Shown in pieces: positions 35,303 through 44,332 of a DNA stretch of 64,000 nt. This DNA comes from Flavobacterium cupriresistens (GTDB taxonomy: Bacteria; Bacteroidota; Bacteroidia; Flavobacteriales; Flavobacteriaceae). The notes below the pieces were generated by a model. That model was given only the letters and a program-made list of their open reading frames with translations. It made no database searches and was not told where the DNA came from. Location: assembly GCF_020911925.1 (NCBI RefSeq), contig NZ_CP087134.1, positions 868,001 to 932,000 of the forward strand, given 5' to 3'. Every line of letters starts with the position of its first letter. Positions within the stretch are counted from its first letter, which is position 1. A program made the translations under genes and the position numbers.

Positions 35303-35722
35303 ATGGCGACAAACATTTCAACAATAGTCTTTAACGCTCCAATAGAAAAAGTTTGGGCTGCTTTAACACAGCCTGTTCTCGTAAAACAATGGCAATACGA
35401 AAGTGATTTAATCACAGACTGGAAAATAGGTAGCGAAATTCGATTTAGAAATGAATGGGACGGACACGTTTTTCAGCAATGGGGAACTATTCTGGAGTTA
35501 GTTCACCATAAAAAAATCAAGTATTCCCTGTTTTTTCCTAGACCTGGATTAGAAGACAAACCTGAAAACTATTTCCTTATGACCTATCTTTTAACTCAAG
35601 AAGATCAGAAGGTAAAACTCGAAATTATTCAGGAAGATAAGCGAGAGGGAGCCGTCCAAGAAGAACCTCAAGGTGAAGAAAGTCCAATTCTGCAAAGTCT
35701 AAAAGCAGTAGTCGAATCATAA
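35303..35722 (+). CDS. SRPBCC (AHSA1-like) domain protein
   Basis: A 139-residue protein with the START/Bet v1-type opening STIVFNAPIEKVWAALTQP, followed by WKIGSEIRFRNEWDGHVFQQ. These single-domain proteins form a hydrophobic-ligand pocket; the ligand here is unknown. It begins 12 bases after the M28 stop and is the last gene of the run. A strong terminator follows. Confidence 0.88.
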   Translation: MATNISTIVFNAPIEKVWAALTQPVLVKQWQYESDLITDWKIGSEIRFRNEWDGHVFQQWGTILELVHHKKIKYSLFFPRPGLEDKPENYFLMTYLLTQEDQKVKLEIIQEDKREGAVQEEPQGEESPILQSLKAVVES

Positions 35723-35740
35723 ACGATATTTTAAAAATGC

Positions 35741-35778
35741 AAAAGGGCAGATTTCAATTCGAAAATCTGCCCTTTTTC
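35741..35778. terminator. Terminator between SRPBCC and rhodanese genes
   Basis: Arms 35741-35754 and 35763-35776 are perfectly complementary (14 bases) with an 8-base loop; A and T runs on either side suit both convergent genes. Confidence 0.85.
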
Positions 35779-35779
35779 T

Positions 35780-36175
35780 TTAGCAGGCACACTCTATTTT
35801 CAATCCTGCTTTTACTCCATTGTTTCCTTCGGTGGCATATCCGTCAAATTTCCACCATTCGATACCGCCGATTAATTCTTTTACCTTGAACCCTAATTTT
35901 GCCATATTTAAAGCTCCTTTAGTCGATGCATTACAACCAATACCATCACAATAGGTTACGTACAACACTTCTTTATCCAGCTCTTTAGTGCTTTCGATCG
36001 TCATTTCACGATGCGGAATATTAATCGCTGTGGGAATGTGTTCTGCTTCAAAACCAAATGTTTTTCTGGCATCAATTACAACTACTTTTTCACCGCTATT
36101 CAAAGCTTCAAATAAATCAGACGGATCCATTTCGTAAGTCAGTTTGTCTTCATAATGTTTAATTTGTGCTTCCAT
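35780..36175 (-). CDS. Rhodanese-like domain protein
   Basis: A 131-residue single rhodanese domain. VVIDARKTFGFEAEHIPTAI is the CH2A-type region, and the active-site loop is YVTYCDGIGCNAST, with the likely catalytic Cys at YC and a second Cys four residues on. The HIPTAINIPHREM stretch is typical. It would carry or transfer sulfur as a persulfide. It is divergent from the LysR gene across 146 bases, the usual arrangement when the regulator controls the neighbour. Confidence 0.88.
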   Translation of the reverse strand: MEAQIKHYEDKLTYEMDPSDLFEALNSGEKVVVIDARKTFGFEAEHIPTAINIPHREMTIESTKELDKEVLYVTYCDGIGCNASTKGALNMAKLGFKVKELIGGIEWWKFDGYATEGNNGVKAGLKIECAC

Positions 36176-36321
36176 TTTAAATATAGTTTTAGTGATTATT
36201 TTTCCAAAAGTACTCGAACATCAAACACCATAAAAACGAAAAGAATTCATCTACTTGATTACTATTTTTCATGAAAAAGGCATCATAAAATTTTGTTCCT
36301 TTACCTATAAATTCTCTAAAA

Positions 36322-37224
36322 ATGGAAATACGTCATTTAAGACTGATAAAAGCGATTGTTGAAGAAGGAAGCATTACCAAAGCAATCGACAAACTTCACC
36401 TGACACAATCAGCTCTGAGCCATCAACTTAAAGAAGCCGAGTATCAATTGGGTACTCCTGTTTTTTCGAGAATCAATAAAAAACTGGTTCTGACCAAGGC
36501 CGGTGAAAAAATGTATCAGATTGCCAATGAAATTCTCGACAAGCTTTCGCAAACGGAGACTCAAATCAAACAAATGGTTTTTGGTGAATACGGTGAAATC
36601 CGCATTAGCACCGAGTGTTTTTCGAGTTACCACTGGTTGCCTTCCGTCCTAAAACAATTCCATCTTTTATATCCGAACGTTGAGCTAAAAATTGTCACAG
36701 AAGCAACCCACATACCACTACAAAAGTTATTGGAAAACACCATTGATATTGCCATAGTAAGCGATCAGATAAAAGACAATAACATTAAATACATGGAGCT
36801 TTTTCAGGACGAAGTTGTCATGGCAGTTTCTGAAAACCATCCTTGGGCCAACAAAAAATATGTTGTTGCCGAAGATTTTGTAAACGAACATTTGCTGATT
36901 CACTCCCTTCCGATGGAAACGGTTACCATACATCAATTTATTCTGGGCCCCGCCAAAGTCGTCCCAAAGAAAATCACTCCTTTACCTCTGACAGAAGCTT
37001 CCTTAGAAATGGTCAAAGCCGATATGGGGGTTATGTCTATGGCAAAATGGGCGTTATTGCCACATTTAAAAACGAGTCCGATCAAGGCCGTTAAAATTGG
37101 CAAAAACGGTTTAAAAAGAAAACACTTTATCGCGATTCGAGAAAAGGAATTGTATCCGGACTATTTTCATCATTTTATTACCTTTTTACAAACCGAAATC
37201 AATCTTCAATGGAATATTCAATAA
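36322..37224 (+). CDS. LysR family transcriptional regulator
   Basis: A 300-residue regulator. The N-terminal winged helix-turn-helix (1 to about 60, MEIRHLRLIKAIVEEGSITK then LHLTQSALSHQLKEAE) is followed by an effector domain with two lobes. The start and LSHQLKEAE pattern resemble MetR-type LysR proteins. Since it is divergent from rhodanese, it may control that gene in response to sulfur or amino-acid state; this is inference. Its 3' end overlaps the next gene by 16 bases. Confidence 0.92.
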   Translation: MEIRHLRLIKAIVEEGSITKAIDKLHLTQSALSHQLKEAEYQLGTPVFSRINKKLVLTKAGEKMYQIANEILDKLSQTETQIKQMVFGEYGEIRISTECFSSYHWLPSVLKQFHLLYPNVELKIVTEATHIPLQKLLENTIDIAIVSDQIKDNNIKYMELFQDEVVMAVSENHPWANKKYVVAEDFVNEHLLIHSLPMETVTIHQFILGPAKVVPKKITPLPLTEASLEMVKADMGVMSMAKWALLPHLKTSPIKAVKIGKNGLKRKHFIAIREKELYPDYFHHFITFLQTEINLQWNIQ

Positions 37225-37658
37225 GAAACTGCGAACTTGCAGACTTACCCAAATTAGTCCTTTTATGCCAAAAACATGCCGCTTTCGAGAAAGCTGATTT
37301 TTCAATTGCCGGAAAAGAAGAAGCCTTAAAAAAAGCATTATTTAGCGAAAAACAGAGACTAAACTGTTTAGTAGTAGCAACTACTGATACCATCGTGGGT
37401 TACGCTTCTTATACCTTTGACTATTCGACCTGGGATGCTGCCGATTTTATGTACATGGACTGTTTGTTTCTGGAAGAAGAAGTACGAAGTTTTGGAATTG
37501 GGGAACTCCTGATCGACAGACTTAAGCTAATTGCCGCTGAAAAAGAATGTGCCAATATACAATGGCAAACACCACAATTTAACGAAAGAGCAATCAAATT
37601 CTACAACAGAATTGGCGCGAAAGGAAAAGACAAAGTCCGTTTTACATTACCTTTATAG
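37209..37658 (+). CDS. GNAT family N-acetyltransferase
   Basis: A 149-residue GNAT domain. MYMDCLFLEEEVRSFGIGEL carries the acetyl-CoA-binding RxxGxG/A region in the degenerate form RSFGIGELL. QTPQFNERAIKFYNRIGAK is the usual C-terminal motif. The substrate is unknown. It overlaps LysR by 16 bases, so they are co-transcribed. Confidence 0.9.
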   Translation: MEYSIRNCELADLPKLVLLCQKHAAFEKADFSIAGKEEALKKALFSEKQRLNCLVVATTDTIVGYASYTFDYSTWDAADFMYMDCLFLEEEVRSFGIGELLIDRLKLIAAEKECANIQWQTPQFNERAIKFYNRIGAKGKDKVRFTLPL

Positions 37659-37675
37659 GCGAATAAAAATTACAA

Positions 37676-38491
37676 ATGACACAAATTAGTATTTTAGGCT
37701 GTGGTTGGCTGGGTTTGCCTTTGGCGAAGCAATTAATCGCAAAAGGAAATCGGATAAACGGATCGACGACTACTGACAGCAAACTTTCAATTCTGCAAAA
37801 TACCGGAATAAATGCGTTTTTAGTTTCGATTGAAGAGGATCAAATTTCAGAAACAATAATTCCGTTTTTGGACAAAAGTGATGTTCTAATTATTGACATT
37901 CCACCTAAACTACGAGCAGAAAATCAGGATTCTGAAAAGAAAGTTTTTGTAGAAAAAATAAAAAATCTGATTCCGTTTATTGAAAAAGCAGGCGTAAAAA
38001 AAGTACTTTTTGTGAGCTCAACTTCTGTTTACGGAAATGAAAACAGCACTATTACCGAAGAAACAAATCCAAATCCGGATACCGAAAGCGGGAAACAATT
38101 GCTTTTAGCAGAAGCAGTTTTACAAAACAATCCCAATTTTGAGACTACGATTCTGCGTTTCGGAGGACTAATTGGCGAAGATCGCCAGCCTGTAAAGTTT
38201 CTTTCAGGAAAAGAAAACCTGGCAAATCCGGATGCTCCTGTCAATCTGATTCATCAAAAGGATTGTATTGGAATCATTGAAGAAATAATTACCCTCGCCA
38301 AATGGAACGAAGTTTTCAATGCTGCTGCTCCCTTCCATCCTACCCGTGAGGAATATTACACACAAAAAGCGATTGATTTAAACTTAGCTTTACCAAAATT
38401 CAGCTCCGAAAAATCAAATAGCCGGAAAACCATTTCAAGTAAAAAAATTGAAACTTTATTAAATTATAGCTTTAAGCTGGAAAATTATTAG
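37676..38491 (+). CDS. NAD(P)-dependent epimerase/dehydratase-like protein
   Basis: A 271-residue Rossmann protein. The N-terminal GCGWLGLPLAKQLIAKG is an atypical dinucleotide motif used by the YeeZ-like branch. LFVSSTSVYGNENSTI contains the Ser/Tyr of short-chain enzymes, and LRFGGLIGEDRQP follows. Redox activity on a nucleotide sugar or small molecule is likely but the substrate is not known. It starts 17 bases after the GNAT gene, the last gene of the run. Confidence 0.86.
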   Translation: MTQISILGCGWLGLPLAKQLIAKGNRINGSTTTDSKLSILQNTGINAFLVSIEEDQISETIIPFLDKSDVLIIDIPPKLRAENQDSEKKVFVEKIKNLIPFIEKAGVKKVLFVSSTSVYGNENSTITEETNPNPDTESGKQLLLAEAVLQNNPNFETTILRFGGLIGEDRQPVKFLSGKENLANPDAPVNLIHQKDCIGIIEEIITLAKWNEVFNAAAPFHPTREEYYTQKAIDLNLALPKFSSEKSNSRKTISSKKIETLLNYSFKLENY

Positions 38492-38499
38492 CGGCGTTT

Positions 38500-39075
38500 T
38501 TTTTAAACCATATAAGTGATGTAAGTTCATTTAAACTTTGCGCTTAATTCTCTGAACGCAACACCATTATTTTATGAAGTTATATCGCTTATATGGTCAA
38601 ACTATTTCTGTTTAAAGTAAGTACATTTAACCTTTGTGTTTGATTCTCTAAAGACAACAGCATTATATGGACTTACATCACTTATATAGTTTAAATATCT
38701 ATGTCTAAAACAAGTACACTTAAACTTTGTGTTCAATTCTCTAAAGGCAACAGTATTAAATGAACTTACATCACTTATATGGTTTAAATATCTATGTCTA
38801 AAACAAGTACACTTAAACTTTGTGTTCAATTCTCTAAAGACAACAGCATTATATGAACTTACATCACTTATATGGCTTAAATATCTATGTTTAAAACAAG
38901 TACACTTAAACTTTGTGTTCAATTCTCTAAAGACAACAGCATTATATGAACTTACATCACTTATATGGTTTAAATATCTATGTCTAAAACAAGTACACTT
39001 AAACTTTGTGTTCAATTCTCTAAAGGCAACAGTATTAAATGGACTTACATCACTTATATGGTTTAAATAGTTATG
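38500..39075. repeat. 93-bp tandem repeat (about six copies)
   Basis: The landmark ACTTACATCA starts at 38671, 38764, 38857, 38950 and 39043, an exact 93-base period (31 codons). One more partial copy lies to the left, at about 38578-38670. Each unit contains a CTTATATGGTTTAAATATCT phrase and an AAACTTTGTGTTCAATTCTC phrase. Units come in two variants that differ at about five sites (GGCAACAGTATTAAAT and GACAACAGCATTATAT), ordered variant 2,1,2,2,1 from 38650. Open frames on both strands through the array follow from the period and are not called as genes. Confidence 0.85.
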
Positions 39076-39124
39076 TTTAATAAAAAAACTTTGCGAACTT
39101 TGTGAAAGACCAGCCAAAAGAAAC

Positions 39125-39598
39125 ATGGAACAAACAGCATACATACAATCTCCTCTCGGGATCACAACGATTGTTGGTGATGAAGACGGCATCTCGGTTA
39201 TTTCGGTAACAAAAGAGGGACAGGTTTCTGTTGAAATACCTGAAGTACTTCAAGAGGCTGTTGTGCAATTACAGGAATATTTTGAAGGCAAAAGAATTGA
39301 TTTCACTTTAAAACTAAACCCAAAGGGAACTGAATTTCAGCAAAAAGTCTGGAAATCACTGCTCGAGATTCCCTATGGAAAAACTGTAAGTTATATGGAC
39401 CAGACCAAAAAACTGGGCGATGTAAAAGCGATTCGCGCGGTTGCATCGGCAAATGGCAAAAACCCGCTTTGGATTGTAGTGCCCTGTCACCGTGTTATCG
39501 GTACAGATGGATCTCTTACCGGTTACGCCGGAGAAATCTGGCGCAAAAAGTGGCTTTTAGAACATGAGAATCCTGTTAAACAGCAAAGTTTATTCTAA
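39125..39598 (+). CDS. ogt: Methylated-DNA-[protein]-cysteine S-methyltransferase (Ogt-like)
   Basis: A 157-residue suicide DNA-repair protein that removes alkyl groups from O6-alkylguanine onto its own Cys. The active-site block is IVVPCHRVIGTDGSLTGYAG with the acceptor Cys near 120. GTEFQQKVWKSLLEIPYGKT and the SANGKNPLW stretch form the DNA-binding helix-turn-helix. It is the minimal form without an Ada regulatory domain. The gene lies between the 93-bp array and an exonuclease gene. Confidence 0.95.
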   Translation: MEQTAYIQSPLGITTIVGDEDGISVISVTKEGQVSVEIPEVLQEAVVQLQEYFEGKRIDFTLKLNPKGTEFQQKVWKSLLEIPYGKTVSYMDQTKKLGDVKAIRAVASANGKNPLWIVVPCHRVIGTDGSLTGYAGEIWRKKWLLEHENPVKQQSLF

Positions 39599-39686
39599 TT
39601 ACTTGCCAAAATAGTAAGAATTTTACGCATATTTGTAAGCTAAATCAACTTGCAAAAGTCTAATGCTCTAAGAAGTCTCAAAAGAA

Positions 39687-40400
39687 ATGATTGAAAAAAT
39701 AAACCTTAACAACATTTTGTTTCTGGATATAGAAACCGTTCCGGAAGAGGAACACTTTACTTCTCTGGATGCTGAAATGCAATCTTTGTGGGATCACAAA
39801 ACCCAGTATCAGCGAAAAGACGATTTCTCTCCTGAAGAATTTTACGATCGTGCCGGTATTTGGGCAGAGTTTGGTAAAATCGTTTGTATTTCGGTGGGTT
39901 ATTTTATCATCAAAGGCGACATTCGAAATTTTAGAGTGACTTCCTTTTTTGGAGAAGAAAAGAAAATACTCCACGACTTCAATAACCTGCTGAACAATCA
40001 TTTCAACGGACCGCAGCATATTTTGTGCGGACATAACGCCAAAGAGTTTGATATTCCGTTTATTGCACGACGCATGATTATCAATCAGATTGCGATTCCA
40101 AACAAACTTAACTTATTCGGCAAAAAACCTTGGGAAATTGCCCATCTCGATACCTTGGAGTTATGGAAATTTGGCGATTATAAACATTTTACGTCTCTAA
40201 AATTACTGACCAAAATTCTTGGCATTCCATCACCAAAAGGCGATATCGACGGAAGTCAGGTTGCTCATGTTTTTTATGTAGAGAAAGATATTGACCGTAT
40301 TGTAACCTATTGCGAAAAGGACACAATAGCCGTTGCACAGATTTTTCTGCGTTTGCGTAGGGAAGATTTATTGATTGAAGATGAGATTATTCATGTATAG
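39687..40400 (+). CDS. DEDD-type 3'-5' exonuclease (PolB exonuclease-like)
   Basis: A 237-residue protein. Exo motif I is NNILFLDIETVPEEEHF (Asp and Glu as metal ligands), motif II is ILCGHNAKEFDIPFIARRM, and motif III lies at VTYCEKDTIAVAQIF. The family is a stand-alone homologue of the DNA polymerase B proofreading domain. It probably degrades DNA 3' ends in repair. It follows Ogt by 88 bases on the same strand, so a shared repair role is plausible, though repeats separate it from the next repair-like gene. Confidence 0.88.
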   Translation: MIEKINLNNILFLDIETVPEEEHFTSLDAEMQSLWDHKTQYQRKDDFSPEEFYDRAGIWAEFGKIVCISVGYFIIKGDIRNFRVTSFFGEEKKILHDFNNLLNNHFNGPQHILCGHNAKEFDIPFIARRMIINQIAIPNKLNLFGKKPWEIAHLDTLELWKFGDYKHFTSLKLLTKILGIPSPKGDIDGSQVAHVFYVEKDIDRIVTYCEKDTIAVAQIFLRLRREDLLIEDEIIHV

Positions 40401-40435
40401 TTTTTTTGAAGAGGCAAAGTTGCTGAGATGCAAAG

Positions 40436-40910
40436 TTACAAAGGTTAAAGATTAGCAATAAAAACTGTGTGACTTCACGAGATAAATCAACACAATTAGA
40501 TTTCACGCAGATTTGGCAGATTAAGCAGATTTAAATGAACTTACATCACTTATATGGTTTAAATAGGGCACATGGGGAAATAACACTTTTAATTTTTTTT
40601 AATAATTTGCAAAGATTCAGAACAACAAAACTAAAAACTTTGCGCCTCTGCGACTTCGCGAGATAAATCAACACAATTAGATTTCACGCAGATTTGGCAG
40701 ATTAAGCAGATTTAAATGAACTTACATCGCTTACATGTTTTAAATAGGGCACATGGGGAATAACACTTTTAAGTTTTCTTACTAAATTGCAAAGATTCAG
40801 AGTAACAAAACTAAAAACTTTGCACCTCTGCGACTTTGCGAGATAAATTCTCACAGCTATATTTTCACACAGATTTTAAATGAACTTACATCACTTATAT
40901 GGTTCCCCAG
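40436..40910. repeat. 180-bp direct repeat, about 2.4 copies
   Basis: The phrase GACTT(C/T)(A/G)CGAGATAAAT starts at 40471, 40652 and 40832 (periods 181 and 180). Each unit also contains TTTCACGCAGATTTGGCAGA, AGCAGATTTAAATGAACTTA, and GGGCACATGGGGAA. It combines phrases used separately in the repeats at 17.2, 25.3, 38.7 and 52.5 kb. No gene is present. The 40401-40955 gap is otherwise empty. Confidence 0.8.
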
Positions 40911-40955
40911 ACAACAGTAAATGATTTACCAAAACAGCACTAAATGGTTTAAAAT

Positions 40956-42029
40956 ATGACACATCCGGAAATAGCACTTCTCAGAATGGCCTCCCAGAAA
41001 ATCCTGAAAACCACCTTTCATGAACCCCAGGAAATTGTACATCATTTAGGTGCCATGCAGGCACAAGATTATACCATGGCCAAATGGGCAATTGGCTCCC
41101 GATGTGACGCTTCAGAGAAAATGATCGAAGAGGCTATTAATTCAGGTCAAATCATCCGCACCCATATTTTACGCCCTACCTGGCATTTTGTTTCGGCAAC
41201 TGACATTCATTGGATGCTTGACATTTCCGGGCCTCAGGTGAAAAAAATTATTCTTTCGGCTGCTAAAAAATATGATTTGGACGAAAAGAAGCTCAAAAAA
41301 ATCAACAACTCAATCGAAAAGATTTTATCCAATCATAAAAGTCTTACTCGCGAAGAAATCATACGCGAGCTGGGTTTTAAGAAAGAAACGGATCAAAATT
41401 TTTCAAGTACACTGATCATGGGCTATGCCGAGTTAGACGGTGTTGTCTGCAACGGAAACATGAAAGGCAGACAAATAACCTATTCTTTACTGGAAGAAAA
41501 AGTTCCAAAAACAAAAACCAAACTGACTAAAGAAGAAGGCTTAGCCCGACTTGCCAAACGCTATTTTGAAAGTCATGGCCCCGCAACATTACCCGATTTT
41601 ATCTGGTGGTCGGGGTTTCCTGCTACTGTAGCCAAACTTGCAGTTCTTTCAGTTGAGTCAGAACTTGACACGATCGAGGTTGATGGTACAAAATACTGGT
41701 TTAAGAAAGGCCTGTCTAAGGAAACTTCCATTCCTAAAAAAATTCATTTCCTCCCTTCTTTTGACGAAATTCTAATCTCGTATAAAACCAGAGAAATTAC
41801 AATTGCCAAAGAGCATCAGCCAAACGCTTTCACCAACAATGGTATCTTCTGGCCGATAATTATTGAGAATGAAAAAGTAATCGGAACCTGGAAACGCACA
41901 GCAAAAAAGGAACATACAAAAATAGAAACCAGCTTTTTTGAAACCATCAATCCTGATAAAAAAAACCTTGTTTTCGAAGCTATTAAACCCTTTGAAAACT
42001 ATTTAGAATCGAAAATCAGTATTGAATAA
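40956..42029 (+). CDS. AlkZ-like winged-helix DNA-binding protein
   Basis: A 357-residue protein of the HTH_42 family, which includes the DNA glycosylases AlkZ and YcaQ. HHLGAMQAQDYTMAKWAIGS holds the Q-x-Q type element used for catalysis in AlkZ. IIRTHILRPTWHFV, FIWWSGFPATVAK and FLPSFDEILISYKTRE are further family blocks. Family members excise bulky or crosslinked purine adducts, or protect against DNA-crosslinking natural products. Here the target is unknown. It fits the Ogt-exonuclease neighbourhood but does not share an operon with it. Confidence 0.82.
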   Translation: MTHPEIALLRMASQKILKTTFHEPQEIVHHLGAMQAQDYTMAKWAIGSRCDASEKMIEEAINSGQIIRTHILRPTWHFVSATDIHWMLDISGPQVKKIILSAAKKYDLDEKKLKKINNSIEKILSNHKSLTREEIIRELGFKKETDQNFSSTLIMGYAELDGVVCNGNMKGRQITYSLLEEKVPKTKTKLTKEEGLARLAKRYFESHGPATLPDFIWWSGFPATVAKLAVLSVESELDTIEVDGTKYWFKKGLSKETSIPKKIHFLPSFDEILISYKTREITIAKEHQPNAFTNNGIFWPIIIENEKVIGTWKRTAKKEHTKIETSFFETINPDKKNLVFEAIKPFENYLESKISIE

Positions 42030-42140
42030 GCTAAAATTGCAGCAAAATCATTCGGTTTTCTTTAAATACTTCTGTTTTCGCTAGCAAAATCTTTGCGCTT
42101 ATTATGGCTAAATAATTACATTTACAAAAAAAACAAAATT

Positions 42141-43580
42141 ATGGTATTAAGTAGATTTTGGTTGGCTATTTTTATTTCTTCAATTGTCTTTATTGTAATC
42201 AGCTTGTTTACTGCCAATACGTATACTATTGATTATGTTTTGAATGGAAAAAAAGACGATCCGATCCTGATTTCAGAAAAATACATTGAGCAACTTCCTG
42301 CTTTTATCAAAGACAGCATCAAAAAAGCACCGGATCAAACGCTAATCATCAATCGTGATACGCTTAATGCCGATACCACTTATGTTTATAAAAACAAAAC
42401 CGTAAAAATTTTCAGTGGTGTCCAAAAATCAGATGGTTTATTGCCTACCTGCAAAAGTACACTACTTGATTTGGTTTTACCGCTTATGGCTTATTTAGCC
42501 TTTTTCTGCGGGTTGATGGAACTTTTAATTATTTCGGGAGCATCCGGAAAACTGGCAAAAGCCTTGAGTCCGGTTTTCGTAAAAGTATTCCCGAGTATTC
42601 CTAAAAATCACCCGTCTATCTCTTATATGACCTTAAACTTTGCGGCCAACTTTTTAGGATTAGATTCTGCGGCCACTCCGTTTGGTTTAAAAGCCATGGA
42701 AAGTTTACAGGAAATTAACCCCGACAAAGACAAAGCCAGTGATGCTCAGATTATGTTTATGTGTCTGCATGCTTCGGGTCTTACCTTAATCGCAACTTCG
42801 ATTATTGGTTATCGTGCTGCGGCCAACGCCAGTAATCCTGCCGATGTAATGCTGCCGTGTATTATTACTTCGTTTATTGGTACTATTGCTGCTTTTCTAA
42901 TTGTTGGAATCAAACAGAAAATCAATTTCAAAAGCGCTTCCCTGCTTATTGGTTTAATGGTACTAATTGCGGCCATTGTCGGTTTGTTGATGTATGTAAA
43001 CCACTTGGATTTAATTGGAAAAAACTACTTTACCTCTAATCTTTCGGGATTAATATTGGTTGGAATTATCGCTTTTACTTTGATTTTTTCATTCCTTCAT
43101 GAGAAAAAATTTACCGAAGCCAGTACGACGGTTTTTGATGCTTTTGTAGTTGGAGCCAATAATGGTGTTAAAACCGGAGTAACTATTTTTCCTTATGTTT
43201 TAGGGATGTTGGTTGCCATTTCTTTATTCAGAAACAGTGGTTTATTTGAAATCATCAGTGATAGTATTGCTTTTATCTTTTCGAATATGGGAGTAAACAA
43301 ACAAATTACAGATGCATTGCCGGTAGCCATGTTGCGTCCTTTTAGTTCTGCAGGATCAAGAGGTTTCTTAATTGACTCGATGAATACTTTTGGTGCCGAT
43401 TCGTTAACAGGAAGACTAAGCAGTATTTTTCAATGCAGCGCAGAAAGTACTTTTTATGTAATAGCCGTTTACTTTGGTTCTGTAAACATTAAAAACACCC
43501 GTTATGCTCTGGGCACTATGCTTTTGGTGGATGTAATCTGTGTGATTACCGCTATTTTTGTGGCGAGCTGGTTTTTCTAA
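42141..43580 (+). CDS. Nucleoside recognition (Gate) domain membrane protein
   Basis: A 479-residue inner-membrane protein. I start at the ATG at 42141 (MVLSRFWLAIFISSIVFIVI); the earlier frame lacks a good N-terminus. Two Gate-type domains are visible: one around ELLIISGASGKLAKALSPVF and MTLNFAANFLGLDSAATPFG, the second around VVGANNGVKTGVTIFPYVLG and LRPFSSAGSRGFLID. A soluble periplasmic insert lies at about 30-115. It is a SpmA/SpmB-like fusion; transport of nucleosides or related solutes is suspected, not proven. Confidence 0.85.
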   Translation: MVLSRFWLAIFISSIVFIVISLFTANTYTIDYVLNGKKDDPILISEKYIEQLPAFIKDSIKKAPDQTLIINRDTLNADTTYVYKNKTVKIFSGVQKSDGLLPTCKSTLLDLVLPLMAYLAFFCGLMELLIISGASGKLAKALSPVFVKVFPSIPKNHPSISYMTLNFAANFLGLDSAATPFGLKAMESLQEINPDKDKASDAQIMFMCLHASGLTLIATSIIGYRAAANASNPADVMLPCIITSFIGTIAAFLIVGIKQKINFKSASLLIGLMVLIAAIVGLLMYVNHLDLIGKNYFTSNLSGLILVGIIAFTLIFSFLHEKKFTEASTTVFDAFVVGANNGVKTGVTIFPYVLGMLVAISLFRNSGLFEIISDSIAFIFSNMGVNKQITDALPVAMLRPFSSAGSRGFLIDSMNTFGADSLTGRLSSIFQCSAESTFYVIAVYFGSVNIKNTRYALGTMLLVDVICVITAIFVASWFF

Positions 43581-43638
43581 AATCAATATAAATCAATATA
43601 AATTAACCGGATTAAAATGCGATTGTACCAAATGTGAC

Positions 43639-44155
43639 GAGCCGAATGGCTCTTGAATTGGTTATGGATATTTTTAAACCACATTAAAACATTGATCTAC
43701 AAAACAAGTCGAGCCGATGGCTCTTGATTTGTGATATGCTTTTTTAACCAAATCGAAATACGGATAAACAATATGGGCCGAGCCGAATGGCTCTTGAATT
43801 GGTTATGTTTTTTTTTTAAATCGCATTAAAACATTAATCTACAAGACAAGGCGAGCCGATGGCTCTTGATTTGTGATACGCTTTTTTAACCAAGTTAAAA
43901 TGTGGATAGACATTTTTCGGCGAGCCGAATGGCTCTTGATTTGTGATACGTTCTTTAACCAAATCAAAATGTGGATAGACAATATGGGCCGAGCCGAATG
44001 GCTCTCGAATTGGTTATGCATTCTTTTGAAACCACATTAAAATATCGATCTACAATATCAGACGAGCCGATGGCTCTTTAATTTGCTGTGCGTTTTTTTG
44101 AAACCGTATTAAAATATCGATTTACACTACAAAGAGATCAGAATGGTCTCCAATT
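43639..44155. repeat. Array of short GAGCC-GGCTC hairpins
   Basis: Seven hairpins start at 43639, 43711, 43780, 43853, 43922, 43991 and 44064, spaced 69-73 bases apart, alternating mainly between GAGCCGAATGGCTC and GAGCCGATGGCTC. An eighth, diverged form lies near 44133 (GAGATCAGAATGGTCTC). Between them recur TTGATTTGTGATACG or TTGAATTGGTTATG and an ACCACATTAAAAC phrase. The array ends about 180 bases before a HUH transposase gene. It is not a CRISPR array, since the spacers are themselves repeats. Confidence 0.85.
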
Positions 44156-44230
44156 ATTCTATCAGGATTTCAACATAACAAAAATTTAACACGTTAAATT
44201 TTACAAAATTAACTTTTAAATATCCATAAA

Positions 44231-44310
44231 TTCCGCAGGAATGATTTATTTTGTAACAAGGGATTTTAATCCCTTGTTACACGTAACCTATCATAAAGTT
44301 CCGTAGGAAC
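44231..44310. repeat. Hairpins in front of the HUH transposase
   Basis: Three hairpins lie in 80 bases: TTCC-GCA-GGAA (44231-44241), a perfect 13-base stem with a 2-base loop (44253-44265 with 44268-44280), and GTTCC-GTA-GGAAC (44298-44310). They lie 23 bases or more upstream of the transposase start and look like the left-end recognition hairpins of IS200/RAYT-type elements. No matching right end was found after the gene. Confidence 0.65.
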
Positions 44311-44332
44311 GGCTCATATAATATCGCTTCAA

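Noticed and set aside
38729..39070. 113-aa forward open frame in the same array
   Set aside because: It is the same period artefact on the other strand, without a ribosome site or a promoter.
38602..39192. 196-aa reverse-strand open frame with 31-aa repeats across the 93-bp array
   Set aside because: It runs antisense through the start of ogt, and the variant sites change amino acids freely, as expected for non-coding DNA. The openness follows from the 93-base period.
43639..44155. CRISPR-like regular hairpins
   Set aside because: The sequences between hairpins are similar to each other, so they are not unique spacers.
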